From the NCBI GenBank assembly GCA_905479265.1, contig CAJQLX010000004.1, positions 62,001 through 126,000 on the forward strand: a stretch of 64,000 nt of DNA, in the 5' to 3' direction. The translations under genes and the position numbers were made by a program. Shown here piece after piece: positions 25,874 through 35,818 of this stretch (position 1 is its first letter; each line of letters starts with the position of its first letter). The notes under the pieces were generated by a model. It was not told the origin of the DNA. It saw only the letters and a program-made list of their open reading frames with translations, and ran no database searches. Origin of the DNA: an uncultured Alphaproteobacteria bacterium (lineage in GTDB: Bacteria; Pseudomonadota; Alphaproteobacteria; UBA7985).

Positions 25874-27190
25874 CTAGACGTAACGGTTAACGACGTTTTC
25901 CAGATGCTCCTGTCGGCCCGAAACCGGCTTAGGATTAATGTCGCGCTCCGCGACCATGCCGCGAATATCGCTCAGCGATACGGCATCTGCGGAGATTTCA
26001 GCCGCCAGATCACCGGACCAGCCCGAATAGCGCTGATCAACAAAATCCATCAATGGCCGCTCGTCGAGCATGGTCGCCGCCGCCTTTATTCCCCGTGCGC
26101 AACAATCCATCGCACCCGCGTGCGCCATGACCAAATCGCTCAGATCGATCGACTGACGGCGCAGCTTAGCGTCAAAGTTGGTGCCACCAGTTGTGAACCC
26201 GCCACCCTTGAGGATTTCATAGTACGCCAGCGCCATTTCGGGGGTGTTGTTTGGGAACTGATCCGTGTCCCAGCCGGACTGGTAGTCGTTGCGATTCATA
26301 TCGATGGAGCCAAAAATCCCCAAGGACTGCGCAACGGCGATTTCGTGTTCAAAGGTGTGGCCCGCGAGGATGGCGTGGCCCTGCTCAATGTTCACGCGCA
26401 CCTCGTTTTCCAGCCCATAGCGCTTGAGAAAGCCGTACACGGTTGCGACGTCATAGTCGTACTGGTGCTTGGTCGGCTCTTGCGGCTTGGGCTCGATCAG
26501 GATGGTGCCTTTGAAACCGATCTTGTGCTTGTAGTCGATGACCTTGGCAAAGAACCGGCCCATCTGGTCCATTTCTCGGCTCAGATCGGTGTTGAGCAAA
26601 GTCTCATAGCCCTCACGACCACCCCACAGCACGTAGTTCTCACCGCCCAGCTGCTGGGTTGCATCCATGCAGCTGGCAACCGTCGCCGCTGAGTAGGCCC
26701 AGACTTCTGGATCAGGGTTAGAAGCGGCACCTGCCATAAATCGAGGGTGACTGAACAAGTTCGCCGTGCCCCACAGCAGCTTCATGCCCGTCGCCTCTTG
26801 CTTGCCCTGCATGTAATCCACGATCTGGGAAAGGTTCCGATCGCTCTCGGCAAATGTCGCGCCTTCGGGCCGCGCGTCGATGTCGTGGAAGCAATAAAAC
26901 GGCACACCCAACACCTGAAACAACTCAAAGGCTGCATCGGTTTTCGCCTTTGCCGCCGTCATGGGATCACTGTCCGCTAAGGCGTTCCAAGCGCGCGGGA
27001 AACTGTTTTGCCCAAACACGTCCGAGCCTTCCCAGACGAAGTTGTGCCAATAGCAAACCGCGAACCGCAGGTGCTCGGCCATCGTCTTACCCATGAACAC
27101 TTCAGTCGGGTCATAGTGACGAAACGCTAAATCGTTTGTGCTCGATTGGCCTTCGAATTTAAGCGGTTCGATACCGTCAAAATATTGCAT
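25874..27190 (-). CDS. xylA: Xylose isomerase
   Basis: 438 residues of class II xylose isomerase, converting D-xylose to D-xylulose in the cytoplasm. Both family signatures are visible, [16 protein letters not shown] (about 182-197) and [16 protein letters not shown] (about 232-247), along with the N-terminal FRHYDPTE. Metal ligands (the Glu of the second signature and the later Glu/His/Asp) appear intact. It is 94 bases downstream of, and in the same direction as, a ThDP enzyme gene. A xylulokinase gene is not seen in the window, so xylB must be elsewhere. Confidence 0.96.
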   Translation of the reverse strand: MQYFDGIEPLKFEGQSSTNDLAFRHYDPTEVFMGKTMAEHLRFAVCYWHNFVWEGSDVFGQNSFPRAWNALADSDPMTAAKAKTDAAFELFQVLGVPFYCFHDIDARPEGATFAESDRNLSQIVDYMQGKQEATGMKLLWGTANLFSHPRFMAGAASNPDPEVWAYSAATVASCMDATQQLGGENYVLWGGREGYETLLNTDLSREMDQMGRFFAKVIDYKHKIGFKGTILIEPKPQEPTKHQYDYDVATVYGFLKRYGLENEVRVNIEQGHAILAGHTFEHEIAVAQSLGIFGSIDMNRNDYQSGWDTDQFPNNTPEMALAYYEILKGGGFTTGGTNFDAKLRRQSIDLSDLVMAHAGAMDCCARGIKAAATMLDERPLMDFVDQRYSGWSGDLAAEISADAVSLSDIRGMVAERDINPKPVSGRQEHLENVVNRYV

Positions 27191-27284
27191 CAGTCGAGCA
27201 TCCTGCTGTTGGTTGTTTCACTGCGTTTCCGGCGTGTAGACGCCCCAAAATCTAGCCCATTTCCCCTCGGTGGAGCAATGCAGA

Positions 27285-28934
27285 TCAGGCTTGGTTTTCG
27301 TCTCTTATCTCGGTGAGCGTCTTGTTCGGCGTGATTGCCTCTGCCGCGATTTCAAGATCGAGAACAGCGCCGGTTGGGGAGGCCAGGGCGCGCTCAAAAG
27401 CGGCGGCAAAATCTTCGGTTCGGCTCACCCGTTCACCGTGAAAGCCATAGGACTGTGCCAACATGGCAAAGTCTGGACTTTCCATCGTTGTCCCCGAAAC
27501 CCGGCCCGGGAAGTGCGTTTCCTGATGCGCGCGAATGGTGCCGTAAATGCCGTTGTTGAGGATCAGGATAATCGGCTGTGCGCCCGCTTGCTTGGCCGTT
27601 GCCAGCTCCTGACAATTCATCTGAAAATCGCCGTCTCCAGCGAAGCACACAACCCGTCGATCGGGGTGTGCGACCTTGGCCGCGATCGCAGCCGGAACGC
27701 CGTAGCCCATTGCGCCAGATTGCGGCGCAAGCAGCCGCGCTTCTGGCCCCAACGGAAAGAACTTGTTGGACCAAACCGTGAAGTTACCCGCGCCGTTGGT
27801 CAGAATCACGTCGTCCGGCAGCACGGTTCGTAAGTGTTTGATAACGCTGGCCATATCAACTGGCGAGGGCTGCGCCTTTACGTCAAGAAAGGCTTCATAG
27901 GTCTTCCGCGCGCCTTGGCTCCATTCACTGGGTCGGCGCTCGATGGGCTCTAGCGCAGCAGCAAAGGCATTTGGCCCGGCCTGAATGCCGATGGTTGGCA
28001 CGTATATCTTGCCAAGCTCACTTTCGGCACCATGAACGTGGATCAGTTTCTGCTTGGGAACCGGGACATCCATGAGCGTGTAGGCGTTTGTGGTCATCTC
28101 GCCAAAGCGCACGTTGACGGCGAGGATGACATCGGCCTCGCGGATCAGCCGCTGAACGTGGGGCGGCATGCCAACGCCCGCCTCTCCGCAAAACGCCGGG
28201 GAGTGGTTGTTGAAGCAGTCTTGGAAGCGAAACGCTGTGATTGCGGGAATATGGCTCTGCTCGGCAAATCGCTCAAACAGGCGCTGGCTGTGGTCGGAGA
28301 TCATCGACCCGCCCAACATCATCAACGGCCGCTCGGCGCGCTCTAACAGCGCCCTTGCATCGGCCAGTGACGCTGCATCAGGGCTCGGCTCAGCCAAAGC
28401 GCGCATCTCCAAAATAGGGTCAATACCGCTGGACCCGTTCAGCGTGTTCTCCGGTAGGGCCACAACGACTGGTCCCGGACGGCCACTGGTCGCAACCTTC
28501 CACGCGCGCGCCACCATTTCTGGCACACGTTCCGTGTCTTCAATCTCCGTCGCCCACTTCACCATCGTTCCGAAAACAGCGCGGTAATCGACTTCTTGAA
28601 AGGCTTCCCGCTCGCGCATTTCCGTCCCGATTTGCCCGACAAACAAAATCATGGGCGAGCTATCCTGCATGGCCGTATGCACGCCAATCGACGCGTTGGT
28701 CGCACCCGGTCCACGGGTGACGAAGCAGATGCCCGGCGTGCGGGTCAACTTGCCATAGGCCGAGGCCATGAACGACGCCCCGCCCTCGTTCCGACAGAGC
28801 ACGAAGTCGAACTTTCCCTGCGTGTCGTACATCGCATCCAAGACGGGCAGATAGCTCTCACCGGGCACGCCGAAACTCTTTGTCGCGCCAAGGTTTACGA
28901 GGGTCTGGACCAGCAGCTCTCCGCCATTCTTCAT
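27285..28934 (-). CDS. Thiamine diphosphate-dependent enzyme (acetolactate synthase-like)
   Basis: 549 residues in the PYR-central-PP order of acetohydroxyacid synthase-like enzymes. The activating Glu is in LCRNEGGASFMASAYGK (about 47-63), and the ThDP motif GDGDFQMNCQEL to ILNNGIYGTI is in the last third. It keeps Glu, unlike glyoxylate carboligase, which has Val there. No small regulatory subunit gene is adjacent, so it is probably not the biosynthetic IlvB. It is upstream of xylA and could act on a 2-oxoacid from sugar breakdown, but the substrate is unknown. Confidence 0.83.
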   Translation of the reverse strand: MKNGGELLVQTLVNLGATKSFGVPGESYLPVLDAMYDTQGKFDFVLCRNEGGASFMASAYGKLTRTPGICFVTRGPGATNASIGVHTAMQDSSPMILFVGQIGTEMREREAFQEVDYRAVFGTMVKWATEIEDTERVPEMVARAWKVATSGRPGPVVVALPENTLNGSSGIDPILEMRALAEPSPDAASLADARALLERAERPLMMLGGSMISDHSQRLFERFAEQSHIPAITAFRFQDCFNNHSPAFCGEAGVGMPPHVQRLIREADVILAVNVRFGEMTTNAYTLMDVPVPKQKLIHVHGAESELGKIYVPTIGIQAGPNAFAAALEPIERRPSEWSQGARKTYEAFLDVKAQPSPVDMASVIKHLRTVLPDDVILTNGAGNFTVWSNKFFPLGPEARLLAPQSGAMGYGVPAAIAAKVAHPDRRVVCFAGDGDFQMNCQELATAKQAGAQPIILILNNGIYGTIRAHQETHFPGRVSGTTMESPDFAMLAQSYGFHGERVSRTEDFAAAFERALASPTGAVLDLEIAAEAITPNKTLTEIRDENQA

Positions 28935-29255
28935 GGATCATCTTTCAGCTTTGGGAATTGATGACCAAACTCTGCACCAGCATCCTTCTGCGGGCAAACG
29001 CAAACCCGCGGATCCCCAGTTTGACCGGTCCTTAGGCGATTAAAGGCGGGTTCCGGTAAGGAATTGTTCACTCACCCGACAGAATAAATGCCGCACTCGG
29101 TGGCGGACCAATCTCGATTTTGCGGCTTTCCGCGTCCCTGCTCATGCGGGGCTGGTATCCCACGCGAGTTTATGTCGCGTCAAAAACATTGCCTTACCGA
29201 GCGGGATCGTACCAAAGTGCCACAATGTACAGACGCAATGGGAGGGACCGTCACC
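28935..29255. other. Intergenic region between divergent ThDP-enzyme and aldehyde dehydrogenase genes
   Basis: 321 bases that must hold two divergent promoters. One hairpin is visible, GCGGG/CCCGC at 28990-29009. An open frame runs upstream of the dehydrogenase start to 29088, but it lacks a ribosome site and matches nothing, so I treat it as non-coding. No clear operator was found. Confidence 0.5.
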
Positions 29256-30692
29256 ATGCAAAACAGTCGGAATTTCTATATCAATGGACAGTGGGTTGCG
29301 CCAAAAGAAGGCCGCGATTTTGATGTCATCGACCCGTCAAACGAAGAAGTCTACGCCACCATCTCGATGGGCGGTCAGGCTGACACTGATGCTGCGGTTG
29401 CAGCGGCGAAAGCGGCCTTTCCTACATGGCGTCAAACGAGCAAGGCTGAACGCCTTGAGTTGATGGAATCCATCCTCGACGTCTACATGCGCCGCTCGGA
29501 CGAAATGGGCGCTGCGATCAGTCAGGAAATGGGTGCCCCCATCGATATGGCGAAGGTCCAGCAATCTGGCACGGGTTCTTCGCACCTGAACGCCTTTATC
29601 AAAGCCTTCAAGGATTTTGAGTTCGAAGAGCCGTTTAGCGATGATATCCAGGATACGCGCATCATCAAAGAGCCGATCGGTGTTTGCGCCCTGATCACGC
29701 CGTGGAACTGGCCGATGAACCAGATCACGCTCAAGGTTATTCCGGCGCTGGCAACCGGTTGCACGATGATCCTGAAGCCATCCGAGCAGTCGCCAATGTC
29801 GGGCATTCTGTTCTCCGAAATCATGCACGAAGCTGGTGTGCCCGCTGGCGTTTACAACATGGTCAACGGCGATGGTCCGGGTGTTGGCAGTCAGCTTTCA
29901 GTGCACCCAGACGTGGACATGGTCAGCTTCACCGGCTCCACCCGCGCCGGTCGCGCCATCACCATCGCAGGCGCAGAGACGATCAAGCGCGTGTCGCTGG
30001 AACTGGGCGGCAAAGGTGCCAACCTGATTTTCGCTGACGCCGATCCCAAAGCGGTCAAGCAAGGCATCATCCGTTGTTTCAACAACACCGGTCAGTCCTG
30101 TAACGCGCCAACCCGCATGTTGGTCGAGCGTTCCCGCTACGATGAGGCTGTTGAAGAAGCCATCGCAGCGGCAAACTCTACGACCGTGAATGCAGCGTCC
30201 GAAGAAGGTCGCCACATCGGCCCGCTGGTCTCTGAGCTGCAATTCAACAAAGTCCAAGACCTGATCCAAAAAGGTATCGACGAAGGCGCGCGGCTGGTTG
30301 CTGGCGGCGTTGGTCGTCCAGAAGGCCTGAACCGCGGCTACTACGTTCGCCCCACGGTGTTCGCAGACTGTAACAACGACATGCAGATCATGCGCGAAGA
30401 GATCTTTGGCCCGGTTCTGTCCATGATGCCGTTCGATAGCGAAGAAGAAGCCATCGCGATTGCCAACGACACGGACTATGGCCTGACCAACTACATCCAA
30501 ACCTCCGACCCAGAGCGCGCGCGTCGTGTGTCCCGTGCTGTGCGCTCGGGCATGGTCGACATGAACGGCAAAGCCCGCACCGCTGGCTCACCATTTGGTG
30601 GCATGAAGCAGTCTGGTAATGGCCGCGAGGGTGGTCCTTGGGGGCTGGACGAGTTTGTTGAGATCAAAGCTGTTGGTGGCTGGCCCGTATAG
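29256..30692 (+). CDS. NAD(P)-dependent aldehyde dehydrogenase
   Basis: 478 residues of the ALDH superfamily. The coenzyme loop TPWNWPMNQ, the catalytic-Glu segment LELGGKGAN and the catalytic Cys in NNTGQSCNAPTRML are all present. I chose ATG 29256 because GGAGGGA lies about 8 bases upstream and the protein then begins MQNSRNFYINGQWV, a typical ALDH start. The substrate cannot be told. It stands alone between a ThDP enzyme and a hydroxypyruvate-isomerase-family gene and ends at a clear terminator. Confidence 0.92.
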   Translation: MQNSRNFYINGQWVAPKEGRDFDVIDPSNEEVYATISMGGQADTDAAVAAAKAAFPTWRQTSKAERLELMESILDVYMRRSDEMGAAISQEMGAPIDMAKVQQSGTGSSHLNAFIKAFKDFEFEEPFSDDIQDTRIIKEPIGVCALITPWNWPMNQITLKVIPALATGCTMILKPSEQSPMSGILFSEIMHEAGVPAGVYNMVNGDGPGVGSQLSVHPDVDMVSFTGSTRAGRAITIAGAETIKRVSLELGGKGANLIFADADPKAVKQGIIRCFNNTGQSCNAPTRMLVERSRYDEAVEEAIAAANSTTVNAASEEGRHIGPLVSELQFNKVQDLIQKGIDEGARLVAGGVGRPEGLNRGYYVRPTVFADCNNDMQIMREEIFGPVLSMMPFDSEEEAIAIANDTDYGLTNYIQTSDPERARRVSRAVRSGMVDMNGKARTAGSPFGGMKQSGNGREGGPWGLDEFVEIKAVGGWPV

Positions 30693-30715
30693 CCAACACT
30701 GACTTTGAAGACGGC

Positions 30716-30746
30716 AAAGGGCGCTCACACCGGGCGCCCTTTTTTA
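30716..30746 (+). terminator. Rho-independent terminator after the aldehyde dehydrogenase gene
   Basis: AAAGGGCGC pairs with GCGCCCTTT and is followed by six T. It lies between the convergent aldehyde dehydrogenase and isomerase genes. Confidence 0.9.
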
Positions 30747-30750
30747 TTGC

Positions 30751-31527
30751 CTAGAACGCGCCTGCTTTAACCGCTCGCAACCAACCCAGCGAGTCCTGTG
30801 TTGGGCCATCGGGCAGATATTCAGCGCCCAAAGGCCGGGTCCAGCCCAGTTGGTCGATGTGGCGAAAGATGTGGCCGTAGTTCACTTCGCCCCGGTCCGG
30901 CGTGCTGCGAAACGGCACGCCGGCAAATTGGATGTGGCCAATGATCGGCAGCAACGTCGCCAGCCGGTTGCTTAAATCGCCTTCGGTCAATTGCACGTGA
31001 AAGCAGTCGAACATCAGCGCCAGCTCCGCACGGCCAACCTGCTCTATTAGCCGTTCTGCTTGGGCGGTGGTGTCAAAGAAATAGCCCGGCGCGCTGTAGC
31101 GGTTCAACGGCTCGATGAGAACGATTCTCCCGCTTTGCGCCGCGTGATCGCAGGCGTAGAGCAGGTTTTCGATAAACACCGCCTCAGCCTTTGGCCCTTG
31201 GGCGCGTCCGGCCATGACATGAACGGCGTGGGCGTCGAGTTGCTGGGCGAAGTCAAAGGCTTGATCGATGGCATCACGCGCCTCAGCCTGTCGCCCCGGA
31301 ACCGCGCTCAGCCCCATCTCACCCCCACCAACATTGCCCCGTGCCGTGTTGAGCCCGAGCAGTGGTAAGCCCGTTTCCGCCAGTGCCTCGCGGATCGCGG
31401 CTATGTCTTCCGCAGCGGGCCAGTGGCACTCCACAGCGGCAAATCCAGCCTGATGCGCAGAACGAATGGCGTCGGGCAGCGATTGATCGCCGAATAGAAA
31501 TCCCAGATTGGCGGAAAAGGTGGGCAT
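30751..31527 (-). CDS. Hydroxypyruvate isomerase family TIM-barrel protein
   Basis: About 258 residues from ATG 31527. It has the Hyi/OtnI pattern: FSANLGFLF at the N-terminus, GLNTARGNVGGGEMGLSA with the flexible loop, IEPLNRYSAPGYFF with a metal-binding Glu, and MFDCFHVQLTEGDL with Asp/His ligands. Members isomerise hydroxypyruvate to tartronate semialdehyde or 2-oxo-tetronate to its isomer. No gcl or tartronate semialdehyde reductase gene is next to it, so the pathway is open. Confidence 0.85.
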   Translation of the reverse strand: MPTFSANLGFLFGDQSLPDAIRSAHQAGFAAVECHWPAAEDIAAIREALAETGLPLLGLNTARGNVGGGEMGLSAVPGRQAEARDAIDQAFDFAQQLDAHAVHVMAGRAQGPKAEAVFIENLLYACDHAAQSGRIVLIEPLNRYSAPGYFFDTTAQAERLIEQVGRAELALMFDCFHVQLTEGDLSNRLATLLPIIGHIQFAGVPFRSTPDRGEVNYGHIFRHIDQLGWTRPLGAEYLPDGPTQDSLGWLRAVKAGAF

Positions 31528-31681
31528 GGGGCAGAGCACTCCTTGGTCGTTGCTCCTGTTACTCCTGCGCATATGCGGCAGGAACTCAAGGCTTCAGCGC
31601 CTCAAAACTGTTTCACGCCTGCTTGTTGAGGGTGTGTTTCTGGTCTTTAAGGAAGGATCACCCAGTTCTGAGGAAGCGGCT

Positions 31682-32752
31682 TTGGCTGACCCCCTTCATT
31701 CGCCCCACCGGCCCGTTTCCAACGGCGCGCAGCATCTGCGGGTTGCGACCTTTAACGTGTCGTTGTTTGGCAAACAGCCGGGAACGATAATCACGCGGGT
31801 CAACGACGCTTCGAACCAGCAAGTACGGCACATCATTGCTGCCCTCGCCGAGGCCAATCCAGACGTGGTGCTGATCAACGAGCTGGACTTTGATCCCGCC
31901 GGAGAAGCCGCCAATGCCCTCGCCCGGCGGCTGAGTCTGGCTTTGCCCGATCAGGCGCCCTTTACCGCACAAGCCTTTCCCAGCAATACCGGCATTCCAA
32001 CGGGGTTGGATGTTTTGGGGAAGGGACGGAAACCAACGCCGGAGAATGCGTTTGGCTTCGGTGAGTTCCCCGGTCAGTACGGCTTTGCGCTGCTCTCGCG
32101 CTTTCCGGTCACGTCCACCCGATCGTTTCAGCATTTTCTGTGGCGGGACATGCCCGGCGCGCGCCTGCCCGATCAGCAGAGAAAATCCGGCAAAGGCGAC
32201 TTCTTTGCGCCTGCGGTGTTGGAGGTCTTTCGGCTCAGCTCCAAGAACCATGTTGATGCCGTGATCGATGTCCCAACCCTCGGCCCCCTGCACCTGCTGC
32301 TCAGCCACCCGACGCCCCCTGTTTTTGACGGTCCAGAGCAACGCAACCGACGCCGAAATCATGACGAAATTCGGTTGTGGGCGGACTATCTGCGTGATGC
32401 TGACTATCTGGTCGATGACGCCGGCCAGCGCGGTGGCCTGCCCCCTGACAGCGCGCCATTTATCATCCTTGGCGACCTGAACGCTGACCCCGATCGGGGC
32501 GATAGCGAGGATCAGGCCATTGCGCAACTGCTTCACCATCCCCGCGTCGTGGACCCCGAACCACGGGGCGCGCACGGCACCCGAACCGCCGATTTCCGCC
32601 ATCAATCCATGCGCGTCGATTACGTGCTTCCCTGCCGTAGCCTGTCGGTACACGGCAGCGGCGTGGCGTGGTTTGCCAAAGACGACCCTCGGGCGCGCTG
32701 GAACAGTGCTTCTGACCATCACTTGGTCTGGGTCGATGTTTTGATCCCGTGA
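31682..32752 (+). CDS. Endonuclease/exonuclease/phosphatase family protein
   Basis: About 356 residues of the EEP fold: LRVATFNVSLFGK (metal-binding Asn) near 28-40, INELDFDP (catalytic Glu), a central His-containing HLLLSHPTPPVF segment, and FIILGDLNADP then SDHHLVWVD at the end. I propose a TTG start at 31682 with GAGGA 8 bases upstream. The open frame continues to 31508, but that would overlap the divergent isomerase gene and has no ribosome site. It may be an exported phosphodiesterase or phosphatase; the substrate is unknown. Confidence 0.75.
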   Translation: MADPLHSPHRPVSNGAQHLRVATFNVSLFGKQPGTIITRVNDASNQQVRHIIAALAEANPDVVLINELDFDPAGEAANALARRLSLALPDQAPFTAQAFPSNTGIPTGLDVLGKGRKPTPENAFGFGEFPGQYGFALLSRFPVTSTRSFQHFLWRDMPGARLPDQQRKSGKGDFFAPAVLEVFRLSSKNHVDAVIDVPTLGPLHLLLSHPTPPVFDGPEQRNRRRNHDEIRLWADYLRDADYLVDDAGQRGGLPPDSAPFIILGDLNADPDRGDSEDQAIAQLLHHPRVVDPEPRGAHGTRTADFRHQSMRVDYVLPCRSLSVHGSGVAWFAKDDPRARWNSASDHHLVWVDVLIP

Positions 32753-32816
32753 CGCGATCCGCTCTAATGCGCTACACAGTAGGCTCCTTGGTCCTGTTTG
32801 TTTGAGTTACAGTCCT

Positions 32817-34019
32817 ATGCTTCGCGATCTTTCACTATCGGCTGTCTACATGGGTTTGCTGGCCGCTTTTGTCGGCTATTCCGCGTCGTTCGCGATCCTG
32901 CTTGCGGGCCTGACATCGGTTGGTGCGACGGAGCAGCAAGCCGCGACGGGGCTGTTTGTTGCGGCACTGGCGATGGGGCTTTGCAGCATCATTGTCCCCC
33001 TGCTCACCCGCGCGCCGTCGGCTGTGGCCTGGTCCACACCGGGCGCGGCGTTTCTGGCCTCAACAGCCGTATTGCCGGGCGGGTTTGGGGAGGCTGTGGG
33101 GGCGTTTATCCTCTGTGCGCTGATGATCATTGTCACCGGTCTCATCCCTGCGCTGGGGCGTGTCGTCTCGAACATCCCAAAACCCATCGCCAATGCCCTG
33201 CTGGCCGGGGTGATTCTGAAGCTGTGTTTTGCCCCAGCTTTGGCCTTGGGGTCGGTTCCGCTGCTGGTGCTGCCGGTCCTGATCGCTTGGTTGATTGGGC
33301 TGAGTTGGAACAAACTGGCAGCGATGCCGTTGGCTGTTGTCGCGCTGGTGCTTGTGCTGGTTTTTGGCGTGGACCTGTCGAGCGCTATGCAGCCGGGCTC
33401 CAGTGCCAATGTCCTGCCAACGCTGGCCATCGTTCCGCCTGTCTTCAGCCTGTCGTCTATGATTTCCGTGGCTTTGCCGATCTATCTGGTGACCATGGCC
33501 GGACAGAATATTCCCGGTTTTGCCGTGCTTGAGTTGAACAACTACGAGACCAAGCGCCAGCCGCTGCTTCGCCAAACCGGCTACGCCAGCCTGCTCATCG
33601 CCCCTTTTGGCGGCGTTGCCGTGAATATGTCATCGATCACCGCCGCGATGATGAGCGGGGAGGACGCACACCCGGACCGGCGGCGGCGCTATTGGGCGGC
33701 TGTGGTATCAGGTATCAGCTACGTCGCGCTCGCCTTTGCCGCGGGAACCATCACACGCTTTGCCGCCGCCGCGCCGCCGGAATTGATTACAGCCATTGCT
33801 GGCTTAGCCCTGATCCCGGCGCTGGTCTCAGCCTTTAACCGCGCCTTTGAAAACAGCCAGCAGCTCGAAGCCCCTGCCCTGACTTTCATCATTGCCGCCA
33901 GCGGCATGACGCTGTTTGGGGTGAGTGGAGCGTTCTGGGGACTGGTCATCGGGGCCACCATTTGGGTGGTCAAAAGCTTCACCAGTGGACGCGCTAGCGC
34001 CGACCGCGAAGGCCGCTAA
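32817..34019 (+). CDS. benE: Benzoate/H+ symporter family membrane protein (BenE type)
   Basis: About 400 residues with around twelve hydrophobic segments and typical BenE stretches: TRAPSAVAWSTPGAAFL near 70-85, GQNIPGFAVLE near 230-240 and PFGGVAVNMSSITAAM near 263-278. BenE proteins take up benzoate or related aromatic acids with protons. ATG 32817 is used; TTG 32802 is possible. The stop overlaps the convergent gene by a few bases. No benzoate catabolic gene is adjacent, so the cargo is uncertain. Confidence 0.87.
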   Translation: MLRDLSLSAVYMGLLAAFVGYSASFAILLAGLTSVGATEQQAATGLFVAALAMGLCSIIVPLLTRAPSAVAWSTPGAAFLASTAVLPGGFGEAVGAFILCALMIIVTGLIPALGRVVSNIPKPIANALLAGVILKLCFAPALALGSVPLLVLPVLIAWLIGLSWNKLAAMPLAVVALVLVLVFGVDLSSAMQPGSSANVLPTLAIVPPVFSLSSMISVALPIYLVTMAGQNIPGFAVLELNNYETKRQPLLRQTGYASLLIAPFGGVAVNMSSITAAMMSGEDAHPDRRRRYWAAVVSGISYVALAFAAGTITRFAAAAPPELITAIAGLALIPALVSAFNRAFENSQQLEAPALTFIIAASGMTLFGVSGAFWGLVIGATIWVVKSFTSGRASADREGR

Positions 34020-34663
34020 AGGCGATCATCACAGCCGCTCACCCGCGAGATTTGGGCGGTTTGGTAGGATGTTGCAACCGCATAGTGGCGCATCTCTCGA
34101 TCTGTCATCCAGTGAATGGATGTCGAAGGCGCGGCGTCTATCGTGTACCAATAGAACGCCGGATTAATGCCGATGCTGGCATAATAATCGAGGTACATGC
34201 GGTGGGCTTCATGGGTGCGAGACAGGTTTTCGGGCTTGGTTCCCAACCCGCCGGACCACGCGTGAACACCGATACACGCGCCAATCCGCACGATGCGTTC
34301 TCGACCCGCGAGAAAGAAATCAGTCCCGCCCGACGCCACGACGCCATCGGCGGGAATCACGGTCGTAAGGCCAGCGGCCCTGACCATGCGCGCCGCTTCA
34401 AGGTTGGCCACGTCGTCTACTGAACCGGGGACGAACGCCATGATGATGCGCGTCAGACCCGGAAATTCCTCCCGCGCTTCTTTCAGCGCTTGTGGGGTGG
34501 ATTTCGTGATGACACCGCGCATGACCAAGGAATCACCGCGCGGCTCAAAGCTCGCCGCCGTAACCTTTCCCGGCCCAAACCAAAAAAAGCCAACGATACC
34601 CAAGACCAAAAGGACAAGGCCCAAAGTGCCCCATCTTATCCAGCGCAGCTGTGCCGCTTGCAT
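34016..34663 (-). CDS. Membrane-anchored ClpP/crotonase-like periplasmic protein (COG3904-like)
   Basis: 215 residues: one N-terminal transmembrane anchor (about 11-29), then a periplasmic domain with VMRGVITKSTPQALKEA, VIPADGVVASGGTDFFLAGRERIVR (about 103-127) and IGVHAWSGG. This resembles predicted periplasmic ClpP-fold proteins in which the Ser of the ASGG stretch and the His of IGVH could be catalytic. The function is unknown. It is convergent with benE and stands alone otherwise. Confidence 0.55.
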   Translation of the reverse strand: MQAAQLRWIRWGTLGLVLLVLGIVGFFWFGPGKVTAASFEPRGDSLVMRGVITKSTPQALKEAREEFPGLTRIIMAFVPGSVDDVANLEAARMVRAAGLTTVIPADGVVASGGTDFFLAGRERIVRIGACIGVHAWSGGLGTKPENLSRTHEAHRMYLDYYASIGINPAFYWYTIDAAPSTSIHWMTDREMRHYAVATSYQTAQISRVSGCDDRL

Positions 34664-34793
34664 ACTTATCCCTCTCTAAAGCAAGCGGGACGTTAGTGGG
34701 TTTCATAGATATTTTTAGTGGAAAACGCCTATTTCGCGACTGAATTCGTCTCGTTGTTGCTGCCATGACAGGGCAGCTTGCCCACAACGCGGC

Positions 34794-35720
34794 TTAACGC
34801 GACTTAGGCGGGTCGCGCTCAGATGCTTTCTTTCGATGCGTGTTTTCGCGCCAGATGATCAGGACACCGGCGCCAACAATAAGAATCGCACCGGGGAAGA
34901 GTGTGTCGATCGGCGCTTCACGGAAGAACAGCCATCCGAAGCCTAAGGCCGTCAAGATTCCCAGGTAGCCAAACGGCGCGAGCACAGCAGACGCTGCGAT
35001 GCGGTAGGCAAACATCAGCAGCAAAACCGCGATCCCCCCTGCTGTCGACATCGTCACGATCAGCACCAAGTCTGTGGTCTGGGCAATGGGGGAGAAACCG
35101 GTGGTAAAAGTCGCCAGCACAAAGGCACCCAGCGCACTGGCCAATGAAGAATACAAATACAGCAACGCGTTCGGAACTTCGTCAGGGAAATAGCGGACCG
35201 TCACCATGGAAAACCCGTAGCAAAATGCCGCGACCATCGGCAGCAACGCGATTGGCGTAAACGCGTCTGTTCCCGGTCGTAAAACCCACAGGACGCCAAT
35301 AAACCCAATCAGCAGCGCCGCAATCCGCCACGGCCCAACCCGGTCCTTGAACATCACCACGGCCATTATCACGACAAACAGGGCGTTGGTCTGCGCCAGC
35401 GCTGAAATCGTGGCCAGCTCTAAGTTCGCCAACGCTGTGTAGAACGCCAACTGCGCCACGGCTACCGTCACACCGCGAAACAGCGCCAGCCGCCAGCGCC
35501 GAATGATGATGCTTTGGCGGTTAAATTTAAACGCGCCCATACACAGGATGATGATGACCGACGGCACAATGCCCAGCGTGTTCCGGTAGGCGGAAAGCTC
35601 AGGCGCTGTGTACCCTTGCTCCAACAACAAACGCACCATAATGGCCATTGAGTCGAAACCAAGAATGGCCAACAACGTCATGGCGATGGCCAGCAAAGTG
35701 CGGCTGCGCGTTTCGATCAT
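34794..35720 (-). CDS. DMT-superfamily transporter (EamA family)
   Basis: 308 residues with ten predicted transmembrane helices arranged as two EamA repeats (for example YRNTLGIVPSVIIIL and GFIGVLWVLRPGTDAF). Such proteins usually export metabolites or amino acids. The C-terminus is strongly basic (HRKKASERDPPKSR), consistent with a cytoplasmic tail. Neighbours give no hint of the cargo. Confidence 0.88.
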   Translation of the reverse strand: MIETRSRTLLAIAMTLLAILGFDSMAIMVRLLLEQGYTAPELSAYRNTLGIVPSVIIILCMGAFKFNRQSIIIRRWRLALFRGVTVAVAQLAFYTALANLELATISALAQTNALFVVIMAVVMFKDRVGPWRIAALLIGFIGVLWVLRPGTDAFTPIALLPMVAAFCYGFSMVTVRYFPDEVPNALLYLYSSLASALGAFVLATFTTGFSPIAQTTDLVLIVTMSTAGGIAVLLLMFAYRIAASAVLAPFGYLGILTALGFGWLFFREAPIDTLFPGAILIVGAGVLIIWRENTHRKKASERDPPKSR

Positions 35721-35818
35721 TAAGGGGGCACCACCAGGGTAAATTGGGCATTACTGTTGAAATAGCCCTTCACCCTGCATCACTGATCGCCACCCGGCAA
35801 ACAAAACTTCTTTGCATG

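Noticed and set aside
27285-28934. Glyoxylate carboligase assignment for the ThDP enzyme, suggested by the hydroxypyruvate-isomerase-family gene nearby
   Set aside because: The activating Glu is present, where glyoxylate carboligase has Val, and no tartronate semialdehyde reductase gene is near.
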